A stretch of DNA of 59,952 nt. Origin: Erythrobacteraceae bacterium CCH12-C2. GTDB lineage: Bacteria > Pseudomonadota > Alphaproteobacteria > Sphingomonadales > Sphingomonadaceae. Shown here in pieces: positions 1 to 7,364 of this stretch (position 1 is its first letter; each line of letters begins with the position of its first letter). The notes under the pieces are model-generated. The model was not told the origin of the DNA. It saw only the letters and a list, made by a program, of their open reading frames with translations, and searched no databases. Location of the stretch: contig LSKF01000151.1 in NCBI GenBank assembly GCA_001556995.1, forward strand, positions 1 to 59,952, given 5' to 3'. The translations under genes were made by a program, and so were the position numbers.

Positions 1-346
1 GAGTTAGAAAGCCCAACATCTCCGCATGGGCGCTCGCCGCTGCGACATTCTCCGCCGCCGCATCCACCCCTGTCACCGCGCTGCCGAGCCGTGCGAGCGG
101 TTCGCACACCAGCCCCGCGCCGCAGCCGATATCGAGCGCGGCCTTGCCCGCCAGCGGCCTCGCGGATGCCGCTGCCTTGGGCCAATGCGCGTCAATCGCA
201 TCGCGGATAAACGCCATGCGCACCGGGTTCACCTGATGGAGCGAGGCCATCGGCCCCTTCGGATTCCACCAGTCGCGCGCCAGCTTTGCGAAAAAATCTG
301 CCTCGTCGGGGCGAATTGTAACATTCGATACGTTTGCGTTTCCCAT
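1..346 (-). CDS. ubiG: UbiG, ubiquinone biosynthesis O-methyltransferase (partial, N-terminal part)
   Basis: The gene runs off the left edge, so only the first 115 codons are visible. They read MGNANVSNVTIRPDEADFFA and continue through the typical UbiG segment with DWWNPKGPMASLHQVNPVR and the SAM-binding motif I, ALDIGCGAGLVCEPLARLG. UbiG performs both O-methylations in coenzyme Q synthesis, consistent with an aerobic respiring bacterium. The start is the ATG at 346; the visible start-to-motif spacing matches the family. It is divergent from lysC, with 49 bp between the two start codons. The identification is confident; integrity of the C-terminal part cannot be judged. Confidence 0.88.
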   Translation of the reverse strand, partial: MGNANVSNVTIRPDEADFFAKLARDWWNPKGPMASLHQVNPVRMAFIRDAIDAHWPKAAASARPLAGKAALDIGCGAGLVCEPLARLGSAVTGVDAAAENVAAASAHAEMLGFLT

Positions 347-395
347 GAACCCACCCTAACAGCGCGCGCGAACACTCACCAGCAGGAGCTTCCTC

Positions 396-1667
396 TTGGC
401 CCGCATCGTGATGAAATTCGGCGGCACCTCGATGGCCGGGACGGAGCGCATCCGCCGCGTCGCCAATATCGTGCGCGCGCAGGCCGCGCGCGGCGATTCG
501 GTCGCGGTGGTGGTGAGCGCCATGGCGGGCGAGACTGACCGGCTGGTGAACTTCTGCCGCGAAGCCAATCCGCTCTATGATCCGGCGGAATATGACGTCG
601 TGGTGGCGAGCGGCGAGCAGGTTACCAGCGGCCTACTCGCGCTCACCCTGCAAGCGCTGGGGTGCAAGGCAAGGAGCTGGCTCGGCTGGCAATTGCCGAT
701 CCATACCGTCGAGGCTCACGCCAAGGCGCGGGTCGAATCGATCAATGCCGAAGCGCTGATCGCCTCGATGGAAGCTGGCGAGATCGCGGTCATCCCCGGC
801 TTTCAGGGGCTGTCTGCGGACAATCGCGTCACCACGCTGGGCCGAGGCGGGTCGGATACCTCGGCGGTGGCAGTCGCCGCCGCGATCAAGGCTGACCGCT
901 GCGACATCTACACCGATGTCGATGGCGTCTACACCACCGATCCGCGCATCGTCGCCAAGGCGAAGAAGCAGAAGGCGGTGACTTACGAGGAAATGCTCGA
1001 ACTCGCATCCGTGGGCGCGAAGGTGCTCCAGACCCGCTCGGTCGGCCTCGCCATGAAGGAAAAGGTGCGGGTGCAGGTGCTGTCGAGCTTCATCGGCGAA
1101 GGCGCCCCGCCTGCCGATGATCTGCCCGGGACGATGATCGTCTCTGAACAGGAAATGGACGAATTGGTGGAGAAGGGCTTGATGGAACGCCAGCTTGTGA
1201 CCGGCATCGCGCATGACAAGAACGAGGCCAAGGTGATCCTCACCCGCGTACCGGACCGTCCGGGCGCGGTGGCCAATATCTTCGAGCCGCTGGCGGCGGC
1301 CTCGATCAATGTCGACATGATCATCCAGAACGTCGGCCGCGACAAGGGCGAGACCGACGTGACCTTCACCGTGCCCCAGTCCGACCTCGCCCGCGCGCAG
1401 GCGCTGCTGGAAGACCGGCGCGACGCGATCGGCTTCAACCGCATCATCACAGACAGCAAGATCGCCAAGATCAGCGTCGTCGGCGTGGGCATGAAGAGCC
1501 ACGCCGGGGTCGCCTCGTCGATGTTCCGCGCGCTTAGCGACCGGGGCATCAATATCCAGGCGATCAGCACCTCGGAAATCAAGATCAGCGTCATGATCGA
1601 CGAGGACGAGACCGAACTCGCGGTGCGCGTGCTTCACACCGCCTACGGCCTCGACGCCAAGGACTGA
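396..1667 (+). CDS. lysC: Aspartate kinase
   Basis: This 423-residue protein phosphorylates aspartate in the first step towards lysine, threonine, methionine and diaminopimelate. The N-terminal kinase signature KFGGTSM lies at residues 7-13 and GRGGSDTSAVAVA in the middle of the kinase domain. Two tandem ACT domains fill roughly residues 265-423 (IFEPLAAASINVDMIIQNV, then a second ACT with MFRALSDRGINIQAISTSE), the usual site of lysine/threonine feedback. The start is a TTG at 396, preceded by AGGAG at 384-388 with 7 bp spacing; no ATG is as well placed, because the next one (M6) would cut into the first strand before KFGGTSM. Length is normal for the single-chain class. Divergent from ubiG. 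Confidence 0.95.
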   Translation: MARIVMKFGGTSMAGTERIRRVANIVRAQAARGDSVAVVVSAMAGETDRLVNFCREANPLYDPAEYDVVVASGEQVTSGLLALTLQALGCKARSWLGWQLPIHTVEAHAKARVESINAEALIASMEAGEIAVIPGFQGLSADNRVTTLGRGGSDTSAVAVAAAIKADRCDIYTDVDGVYTTDPRIVAKAKKQKAVTYEEMLELASVGAKVLQTRSVGLAMKEKVRVQVLSSFIGEGAPPADDLPGTMIVSEQEMDELVEKGLMERQLVTGIAHDKNEAKVILTRVPDRPGAVANIFEPLAAASINVDMIIQNVGRDKGETDVTFTVPQSDLARAQALLEDRRDAIGFNRIITDSKIAKISVVGVGMKSHAGVASSMFRALSDRGINIQAISTSEIKISVMIDEDETELAVRVLHTAYGLDAKD

Positions 1668-1671
1668 TCGG

Positions 1672-1696
1672 GCGGGGCGTCATCACGATGCCCCGC
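1672..1696 (+). terminator. Hairpin just after lysC
   Basis: GCGGGGC (1672-1678) and GCCCCGC (1690-1696) form a perfect 7-bp GC stem directly after the lysC stop codon. No T-run follows, so it is at best a weak or Rho-assisted terminator. Confidence 0.35.
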
Positions 1697-1713
1697 AAAC
1701 AGCCGCTGCTCAG

Positions 1714-1773
1714 TTAACTTAAATTTAGTACGGTCAGCCCGATTTAACCATATTTCAATACCCGGTCTTAACC
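1714..1773 (+). promoter_or_regulatory. Cluster of TTAAC motifs resembling CtrA half-sites
   Basis: Three TTAAC elements stand in the AT-rich leader of the PilZ-HTH gene: TTAAC at 1714-1718, TTAACCAT at 1744-1751 and TTAACC at 1768-1773. TTAACCAT is the half-site-like motif bound by the alphaproteobacterial regulator CtrA. The last two are 24 bp apart, start to start. Assignment to CtrA is inferred from the motif alone. Confidence 0.35.
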
Positions 1774-1825
1774 TTTGGGCCCGGACTGTGAACCCGCACA
1801 AACACTTGCTGCGGAGGCACTTTTC

Positions 1826-2497
1826 ATGGTCATCAAGGCTTATCTCGATCCCCAATTGCCGCTTGATGGCCAACGCGTGGACTCACGCCGGGCCCCGCGC
1901 CGCACACTGTTGCTGGAAACCAGCGGATTGGTGCAGGGCGGGGGGCGCGCGAATGTCACCATCCATAACATCTCGGCGGCCGGCTTGCTGCTGGAGACCG
2001 CTCTCAACCTCGCCGTTGACGAGCCACTGGCCGTGGATTTGCCCGAAGCGGGGCGCGTTGATGCAAAAGTCGTGTGGCACAGCGAGCGGCTCTATGGCTG
2101 CGCCTTCGAACAGGCGCTCAGCGCAGCGGCGCTAGCTGCAGCGCAGTTGCAGAGCGCGCCTGCTGGGCCGCTCGTGGGGGCCGGGGCCGCCAGCAGCGAG
2201 CCGCTTGGCAAGCGCCTCAACCGGCTGCGGCGCGAAGCGGGGCTGACGCTGGCTGATGTGGCCGCTGCCCTGTCTGTCAGCAAGCCGACGGTCTGGGCGT
2301 GGGAGAAGGGCAAGGCCCGCCCGCTGCCCGAACGGCTCGATGCGATCGCTGCCGCGCTCGGCGTGACGCGCGATGTGCTGGCAGATGGACCCGAAGCCAC
2401 CGGGGAGGCGGCCTCTATCATCGATGACTACCGCCAGCGAATCGCCGAGGCCTGCGGCACCGCCCCTTCCGCTGTTCGGATCATGATCGAATTGTGA
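1826..2497 (+). CDS. PilZ domain protein with C-terminal helix-turn-helix domain
   Basis: A 223-residue protein with two domains. Residues about 15-100 form a PilZ domain with both c-di-GMP contacts visible: an RxxxR motif (R21 to R25 in SRRAPRR) and the following NISAAG at 48-53 (the family's D/N-x-S-x-x-G). An Ala-rich linker leads to a Xre/Cro-type helix-turn-helix at about 127-186 (LGKRLNRLRREAGLTLADVA, then SKPTVWAWEKG). The architecture suggests a DNA-binding protein that senses c-di-GMP; that role is inferred. The ATG at 1826 has CGGAGG at 1812-1817; an in-frame upstream start at 1775 lacks such a site. It sits before a GGDEF-like gene in the same orientation. No signal peptide or membrane segment is seen. 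Confidence 0.85.
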   Translation: MVIKAYLDPQLPLDGQRVDSRRAPRRTLLLETSGLVQGGGRANVTIHNISAAGLLLETALNLAVDEPLAVDLPEAGRVDAKVVWHSERLYGCAFEQALSAAALAAAQLQSAPAGPLVGAGAASSEPLGKRLNRLRREAGLTLADVAAALSVSKPTVWAWEKGKARPLPERLDAIAAALGVTRDVLADGPEATGEAASIIDDYRQRIAEACGTAPSAVRIMIEL

Positions 2498-2526
2498 TTT
2501 CAATCCCCAACACGCCCCAAGCCTAG

Positions 2527-2550
2527 ATACGTATCGCGCCAAATACGTAT
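2527..2550. promoter_or_regulatory. Tandem ATACGTAT palindromes, candidate operator
   Basis: The perfect palindrome ATACGTAT occurs twice, at 2527-2534 and 2543-2550, 16 bp apart start to start, just after the PilZ-HTH gene and upstream of the PAS-GGDEF gene. Two identical palindromes on nearly the same helix face look like a dimer-pair operator. No known regulator is assigned. Confidence 0.35.
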
Positions 2551-2580
2551 GGAACATCTTCGGCAATTGAAAAATATGGT

Positions 2581-2609
2581 AAACGAAATCCGGAGATGAT
2601 TCGTTTTTT
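2581..2609 (+). terminator. Probable intrinsic terminator after the PilZ-HTH gene
   Basis: AAACGAA (2581-2587) pairs with TTCGTTT (2600-2606) across a 12-nt loop and runs into a T-tract ending at 2609. The stem is short and AT-rich, but the T-run and the position between two same-strand genes support termination. Confidence 0.45.
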
Positions 2610-2627
2610 AGTCTTGTAAGCTTACGA

Positions 2628-2697
2628 AACTGACGAACACGGGAAATCTTTTTCGGAAAATAACGGGGAATTACTTTTCGAAGAGATTTCGTCAGTT
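2628..2697. repeat. 10-bp perfect inverted repeat upstream of the GGDEF gene
   Basis: AACTGACGAA at 2628-2637 is matched by TTCGTCAGTT at 2688-2697, with a 50-bp AT-rich spacer. It lies 65 bp before the next start codon in a region far less GC-rich than its surroundings. It could be a looped operator pair; function unknown. Confidence 0.4.
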
Positions 2698-2762
2698 AAA
2701 AAGTAGATCTGACTAAGAGCGGATTGACGATTTAATCGTGTGATCGCTGGGGCACTGTCGGT

Positions 2763-3683
2763 ATGAAAATTGCGCTGAGTGACGTTGAAGGTCAGGTTTT
2801 GCATGGCCTTCTTGCAGAAAGCTCTGGTGACATCGTGGTGCGGGTCGACCGGCGCGGTTTCATCATTCACGCATCGGCCAATATCGCTGAGCTTGGTCTG
2901 GACTGCGTATCGGCGCTCCTGCCACCGCACATCACCGATCTGGCTGAGCGCGATCATGTCGCCTTTGTAAATGAGCATGTCACCCTGGCGCTTGCCGGCC
3001 GGTCATCAGTCGGATGGATCGAGTTTCCCGTCACGGCCTGTGATGAACGCGCCACCTGCCGCGAGCCGCAATGCCAGCGCTGGTATGCCCTCAGCCTGCG
3101 CCCCATGTTCGATGCGACCGGCACGGTCGAAGGGGCCTTGTGCCTCTTGCGTTCGGTGCAGCAGCTGCGCAGCCTTGAAGGGGAATTGCACGCTCGCGCG
3201 GTCACCGATCCGCTGACGGGCCTCGCCAATCGTCAGGCCTTTGCGGCGAGCTTGCGGCGGCACCTCGCGCAGGGCGGTGGGCAGGTGGTGGCGGTGTTCG
3301 CGGTCGATGCCATGCGCGCGCTGCTGCTGCGCTATGGCCAGCGCACCGCCGATGAAGTGCTGTGGGGCTTTGCCAAGTTCCTCGAGACCATGGCCATGCC
3401 GGGATACGAATTGGCGCAGCTGGATGGCGAGAGGTTCGGCGTTTTGCTGCCGGAAATGCCCGTCCGCGTGGCGCGGGAATGGGCTGATGAAGTGGTGCAG
3501 ACCTTCTCGCTGCTCGCCGCGCCGACCTCGGCCAAGGCGCAGCACCTGTCGGCGAGCGGGGGTCTGGCGCGGGTTGAATGCACCGTTGACTGGACCCTGC
3601 GCGAGGCCGAGCTGGGCCTGGTGCTGGCGCGGGCAGGCGGCGGGCGGCAGGTGGCGGTGGCAGGGCGCAGCCGGGCGGCGTGA
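2763..3683 (+). CDS. PAS-GGDEF domain protein with degenerate GGDEF active site
   Basis: A 306-residue cytoplasmic protein. Residues about 15-130 look like a PAS fold (DIVVRVDRRGFIIHASANI); it contains CREPQC at 99-104 with a further Cys at 93. The GGDEF domain opens with the hallmark TDPLTGLANR (148-157). The catalytic GGDEF segment is replaced by DGERF (221-225), the usual DxDxFKxxND strand reads VDAMRALLLRYG, and there is no RxxD inhibitory site just before it. It is therefore probably not an active diguanylate cyclase; it could bind nucleotide or act through protein contacts (inference). It follows the PilZ-HTH gene in the same direction, giving the locus a c-di-GMP flavour. The start was taken at the first ATG; no strong Shine-Dalgarno is visible. 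Confidence 0.8.
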   Translation: MKIALSDVEGQVLHGLLAESSGDIVVRVDRRGFIIHASANIAELGLDCVSALLPPHITDLAERDHVAFVNEHVTLALAGRSSVGWIEFPVTACDERATCREPQCQRWYALSLRPMFDATGTVEGALCLLRSVQQLRSLEGELHARAVTDPLTGLANRQAFAASLRRHLAQGGGQVVAVFAVDAMRALLLRYGQRTADEVLWGFAKFLETMAMPGYELAQLDGERFGVLLPEMPVRVAREWADEVVQTFSLLAAPTSAKAQHLSASGGLARVECTVDWTLREAELGLVLARAGGGRQVAVAGRSRAA

Positions 3684-3700
3684 TCCAAACTTCCCGTTTC

Positions 3701-3780
3701 GTCACCCCAGCGCAAGCTGGGACCTAGAGCGTTTGAGGGCAGTCCTTGCGGCCCTGGGCCCCAGCTTCCGCTGGGGTGAC
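3701..3780. repeat. BIME-like pair of inverted REP palindromes
   Basis: Two 21-bp arms face each other: 3701-3721 (begins GTCACCCCAGCG) and 3760-3780 (ends CGCTGGGGTGAC), matching at 20 of 21 positions as an inverted repeat. Each arm is also a small palindrome: CCCAGC-gcaa-GCTGGG and CCCCAGC-ttcc-GCTGGGG. This is the structure of repetitive extragenic palindromes in mosaic pairs. It lies between the GGDEF gene and purT and may also help terminate transcription. Confidence 0.75.
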
Positions 3781-3831
3781 GCCTAGCGGCAACCCGCTGG
3801 ACTCCCGCGACCGCCCCGTTAAACCGCGCCC

Positions 3832-5016
3832 ATGAGCCACATTGCCACCATCCTGCTGCTCGGTTCGGGCGAGCTGGGCCGCGAATTCGTGATTTCCGCC
3901 AAGCGTCTCGGCGCGCGGGTGATCGCTTGCGATTCCTATGACGATGCGCCCGCGATGCAGCTTGCCGATGCGCGCGAGGTGTTTTCGATGCTCGATGGCG
4001 AGGCGCTGCGCGCAGCGGTGATCCGGCATCAGCCCGATCTGATCGTCCCCGAAATCGAAGCGATCCGCACCGAAGTGCTGGGCGAGCTGGAGGAGCAGGG
4101 CTTCACCATCGTCCCCTCGGCCCGCGCGGCGCAGCTGACCATGAACCGCGATGCAATCCGTGATCTGGCGGCGGGCGAGCTGGGGCTGGTGACCTCGCAA
4201 TATGGCTATGCCGAGAGTTTCGCCGAGGCTGAGGCGGTGGCGGCGCGCATCGGTTATCCGCTGGTGATGAAACCGGTGATGTCCTCCTCGGGCAAGGGGC
4301 AGAGCAAGGTCGATGGGCCTGAGGCGCTCGAGGCGGCGTGGAACTATGCCGTCGCCAACATGCGCGGCGACCGCGCGCGGGTGATCTGCGAGCAGTTCAT
4401 CGCCTTCGACTATGAGATCACTCTGCTGACCATCCGCCATGCGTTCGGGATCAGCTTCTGCCCCCCGATCGGCCATCGGCAGGAGCGGGGCGATTACCGT
4501 GAAAGCTGGCAGCCCGCGGCGATGTCTGCCGCTGCGCTCGGCAAGGCGCAGGACATGGCCGCCAAGGTCGTGACCGCGCTGCAAGGTGATGGGCGGGGCT
4601 GGGGGCTCTATGGCGTCGAGTTCTTTGTGCGCGGTGAGGAGGTGATCTTCTCCGAGCTGTCTCCTCGCCCGCATGACACGGGCATGGTGACGCTCGTCTC
4701 ACAAGACCTCACCGAATTCGATCTCCACGCCCGCGCCATCCTCGGCCTACCGGTTCCCGCCGCGATCACCGCCCGACCTGCGGCCTCAGCGGTGATCCTT
4801 GCCGACCGCGATTGCAGCGACTTCGCGTTCGCGGGGTTGGCCGATGCGCTGGCGCTGGGCGACACGGACGTACGGATCTTTGGCAAGCCCGTCACCCGCC
4901 CCTACCGCCGTATGGGCGTGGCGCTCGCCCGCTCGGCTGACGCGCCTACCGCCGTCGATCTCGCCAAACAGGCCGCCGCCGCCGTGCGGATTGTCTATTC
5001 GCCCGAAGCCGACTAG
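3832..5016 (+). CDS. purT: Formate-dependent phosphoribosylglycinamide formyltransferase
   Basis: The 394-residue ATP-grasp enzyme makes formyl-glycinamide ribonucleotide from GAR, formate and ATP, the folate-independent alternative to PurN. The N-terminal nucleotide fold LLLGSGELGREF (8-19) is followed by PSARAAQLTMNRDAIRDLAA, the ATP-grasp segment MKPVMSSSGKGQSKV, and GVEFFVRGEEVIFSELSPRP with the metal-binding Glu residues. Length matches the family. The gene is the first of a three-gene run ending in purU; the next start codon is 10 bp after its stop. Pairing with PurU, which releases formate, makes functional sense. Confidence 0.96.
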   Translation: MSHIATILLLGSGELGREFVISAKRLGARVIACDSYDDAPAMQLADAREVFSMLDGEALRAAVIRHQPDLIVPEIEAIRTEVLGELEEQGFTIVPSARAAQLTMNRDAIRDLAAGELGLVTSQYGYAESFAEAEAVAARIGYPLVMKPVMSSSGKGQSKVDGPEALEAAWNYAVANMRGDRARVICEQFIAFDYEITLLTIRHAFGISFCPPIGHRQERGDYRESWQPAAMSAAALGKAQDMAAKVVTALQGDGRGWGLYGVEFFVRGEEVIFSELSPRPHDTGMVTLVSQDLTEFDLHARAILGLPVPAAITARPAASAVILADRDCSDFAFAGLADALALGDTDVRIFGKPVTRPYRRMGVALARSADAPTAVDLAKQAAAAVRIVYSPEAD

Positions 5017-5026
5017 GGCGCGCGCC

Positions 5027-6040
5027 ATGAGCACCTATCCCCACACCGCCGCCCTCATGCAGCGCGGCACTGATTTTCTCGGCAGCGATACCGCGATCCT
5101 GTGCGGCGCGATGAGCTGGGTTAGCGAGCGCAATCTGGTCGCCGCGATCAGCAATGCGGGCGGCTTTGGCGTGATCGCCTGCGGGGCGATGACGCCCGAA
5201 CTGCTCGACAATGAAATAGCCGCGACCAAGGCGCTCACCAGCAAGCCCTTCGGCGTCAACCTCATCACCATGCACCCTTCACTGTTCGATCTGATCGCGG
5301 TGTGCCGCAAGCATGGCGTCACCCACGTGGTGCTGGCGGGCGGCATTCCGCCAAAGGGCTCGGTCGAGGCGATCAAGGCGGATGACAGCGGCATCAAGGT
5401 GATCTGCTTCGCCCCCACGCTGGCGCTGGCGAAGAAGCTGCTGCGTTCGGGCGTGGACGCTTTGGTGATCGAAGGAATGGAAGCGGGCGGGCATATCGGC
5501 CCGGTCTCGACCTCGGTGCTGGCGCAGGAGATGCTTCCAGAGCTTGCCGCTGATCACCTGATCTTCGTTGCCGGTGGTATCGGCCGGGGCGAGGCGATTG
5601 CGAGTTATCTGGAGATGGGTGCGGCGGGCGTGCAGCTCGGCACCCGCTTCGCCTGCGCGACCGAGAGCATCGCCCACCCCGATTTCAAGAAGGCGTTCTT
5701 CCGCGCCAATGCCCGCGACGCGACCGCGAGCGTGCAGGTCGACCCGCGCCTGCCGGTGATCCCGGTCCGCGCCCTAAAGAACAAGGGCACTGAGGAATTC
5801 ACCGCCAAGCAGCGCGAAGTCGCCGCGCTGCTCGATGCAGGCGAAGTCGACATGGCCGAAGCGCAGCTCCAGATCGAACACTTCTGGGCAGGGGCGCTGC
5901 GCCGTGCGGTGATCGAGGGCGATGTCGAGAACGGCTCTGTCATGGCGGGCCAGTCTGTTGGCATGGTCACAACGGAGGAACCCGCCGCCGACATCATCGC
6001 CGAGCTGATGAGCCAATGCGAAGCCGCGCTGGCGAAGTAG
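5027..6040 (+). CDS. Nitronate monooxygenase family flavoprotein
   Basis: A 337-residue TIM-barrel flavoenzyme of the NMO/2-nitropropane dioxygenase family. Diagnostic parts are [20 protein letters not shown] (27-46), the [11 protein letters not shown] motif with the usual catalytic His at 156, and the FMN-phosphate loop [19 protein letters not shown]. The family oxidises alkyl nitronates; some members are FabK-like enoyl-ACP reductases or have unknown substrates, so the exact reaction is open. It starts 10 bp after purT and its stop is one base before the purU start, so the three are surely co-transcribed. Its presence inside a formate/purine operon is odd. A second member lies at 45452-46426. 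Confidence 0.9.
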   Translation: MSTYPHTAALMQRGTDFLGSDTAILCGAMSWVSERNLVAAISNAGGFGVIACGAMTPELLDNEIAATKALTSKPFGVNLITMHPSLFDLIAVCRKHGVTHVVLAGGIPPKGSVEAIKADDSGIKVICFAPTLALAKKLLRSGVDALVIEGMEAGGHIGPVSTSVLAQEMLPELAADHLIFVAGGIGRGEAIASYLEMGAAGVQLGTRFACATESIAHPDFKKAFFRANARDATASVQVDPRLPVIPVRALKNKGTEEFTAKQREVAALLDAGEVDMAEAQLQIEHFWAGALRRAVIEGDVENGSVMAGQSVGMVTTEEPAADIIAELMSQCEAALAK

Positions 6041-6041
6041 C

Positions 6042-6908
6042 ATGCCCGCACCGCTGATCCTTACGCTGGCTTGTCCCGACCGGCCCGGCATCACCGCGCG
6101 GGTCACGGGCTTCCTGTTCGAGCGCGGGTGCAACATCCTCGACGCGCAGCAGTTCAACGACCGGGCCGAGGCGGGCGGATCGGACCGGTTTTTCATGCGG
6201 GTGGTGTTCGATCCCGATGGCTCAACCGCCGAGGGCCTGCGCGCCGAATTCGCCAGCCTCGCCAGCGAATTTGCGATGCGGTGGAAAATGGCGCGCGAGG
6301 ATCGCCCGCGCCGCACCATCATCCTTGTCAGCAAGTTCGATCACTGCCTCGTCGATCTGCTGTACCGCTGGCGCACGGGCGAGCTGCCGATCGATCCGGT
6401 GGCCATTGTCTCCAACCACCCGCGCGACGCCGCGATCCGGGTGGATATTGGCGATGTGCCGTTCCACCACATTCCGGTGACGCCCGACACCAAGCCCGCC
6501 GCCGAAGCCGCGTTCCGCGCGCTGGCGGCGGAGACCGACGCTGAGTTGATCGTGCTCGCCCGCTACATGCAGGTGTTCTCCGACGAGCAATCCGCGCATT
6601 TTGCCGGGCGCTGCATCAATATCCACCACTCGTTCCTGCCGGGGTTCAAGGGCGCGCGGCCCTACCATCAGGCGCACGAACGCGGGGTCAAGATCATCGG
6701 CGCGACCGCGCATTTCGTCACGGCTGACTTGGATGAAGGCCCGATCATCCATCAGGATGTCGAGCGCATCACCCACGCCGACAGCCCCGCCGACCTCGTG
6801 CGCAAGGGCCGCGATATCGAGCGCCGGGTGCTGGCCGAAGCGGTGCGCCTGTTCGCACAAGAACGGGTGCTGATGAACGGCAGCCGGACGGTGGTGTTCA
6901 GGGGTTAG
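6042..6908 (+). CDS. purU: Formyltetrahydrofolate deformylase
   Basis: This 288-residue enzyme hydrolyses 10-formyl-tetrahydrofolate to tetrahydrofolate and formate. An N-terminal ACT domain (about 1-85; [20 protein letters not shown]) precedes a formyltransferase fold. The catalytic triad is visible: N193 and H195 in [20 protein letters not shown], and D231 in [12 protein letters not shown]. Its ATG lies one base after the stop of the NMO gene, indicating translational coupling. In E. coli PurU supplies formate to PurT; here both lie in one operon. The 3' end overlaps the convergent phosphatase gene by 11 bp. Confidence 0.96.
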   Translation: MPAPLILTLACPDRPGITARVTGFLFERGCNILDAQQFNDRAEAGGSDRFFMRVVFDPDGSTAEGLRAEFASLASEFAMRWKMAREDRPRRTIILVSKFDHCLVDLLYRWRTGELPIDPVAIVSNHPRDAAIRVDIGDVPFHHIPVTPDTKPAAEAAFRALAAETDAELIVLARYMQVFSDEQSAHFAGRCINIHHSFLPGFKGARPYHQAHERGVKIIGATAHFVTADLDEGPIIHQDVERITHADSPADLVRKGRDIERRVLAEAVRLFAQERVLMNGSRTVVFRG

Positions 6909-7362
6909 CCCCGGCTTCCAGCAAGGCCCGCCATGGCGCGGCGCGCGGGTCATCGCTTTCCAGCGGGTTCCATACAGCCGCCATCCTCGCGCGGGCTTCC
7001 GCTTCGGATACTCCTGCCGCGCAGTCGAGCAGGTAGAAAAACGCGGTCACCCGGTAGTTCGCGATACAATGCACATGATGCGGCCCCGAATGCGCCACCA
7101 GCGCCTCGGCCATCGCAGCGACATGCTCGGGCGTCGGCGCGTCGAAGGGGACGGGGATGTGCGTATAGGCAATCCCCGCGGCCGCCATCAGCGCGGCTTC
7201 ATCCGCCAACGCTTCAGGGTGGTCATCAAGCGCCAGGTTGATCACATGCCGCACGCCAATGGCCGCGAGCCGCGCGGGGTCATGCGGCTCGAGCTTGCCC
7301 GAGGTGGTGATCCGGTCCGCCCGTCGCTGCCAGTGGCGGATGTCGTCGGGATCACCTGTCAT
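6898..7362 (-). CDS. Tyrosine-phosphatase-like protein (DUF442/BLH-type)
   Basis: A 154-residue cytoplasmic protein of the small protein-tyrosine-phosphatase-like family. Residues 16-45 ([20 protein letters not shown]) give the family start and [15 protein letters not shown] holds the presumed active loop: C99 and R104 form a C-x4-R loop rather than the canonical C-x5-R. I believe a C-x4-R loop (CQVNxR type) recurs in this subfamily, so it may be genuine rather than a defect. Substrate unknown. It is convergent with purU and lies 2 bp before the stop of the upstream YCF48-like gene, so it is the last gene of the 10.7-6.9 kb minus-strand run. Confidence 0.75.
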   Translation of the reverse strand: MTGDPDDIRHWQRRADRITTSGKLEPHDPARLAAIGVRHVINLALDDHPEALADEAALMAAAGIAYTHIPVPFDAPTPEHVAAMAEALVAHSGPHHVHCIANYRVTAFFYLLDCAAGVSEAEARARMAAVWNPLESDDPRAAPWRALLEAGANP

Positions 7363-7364
7363 GG

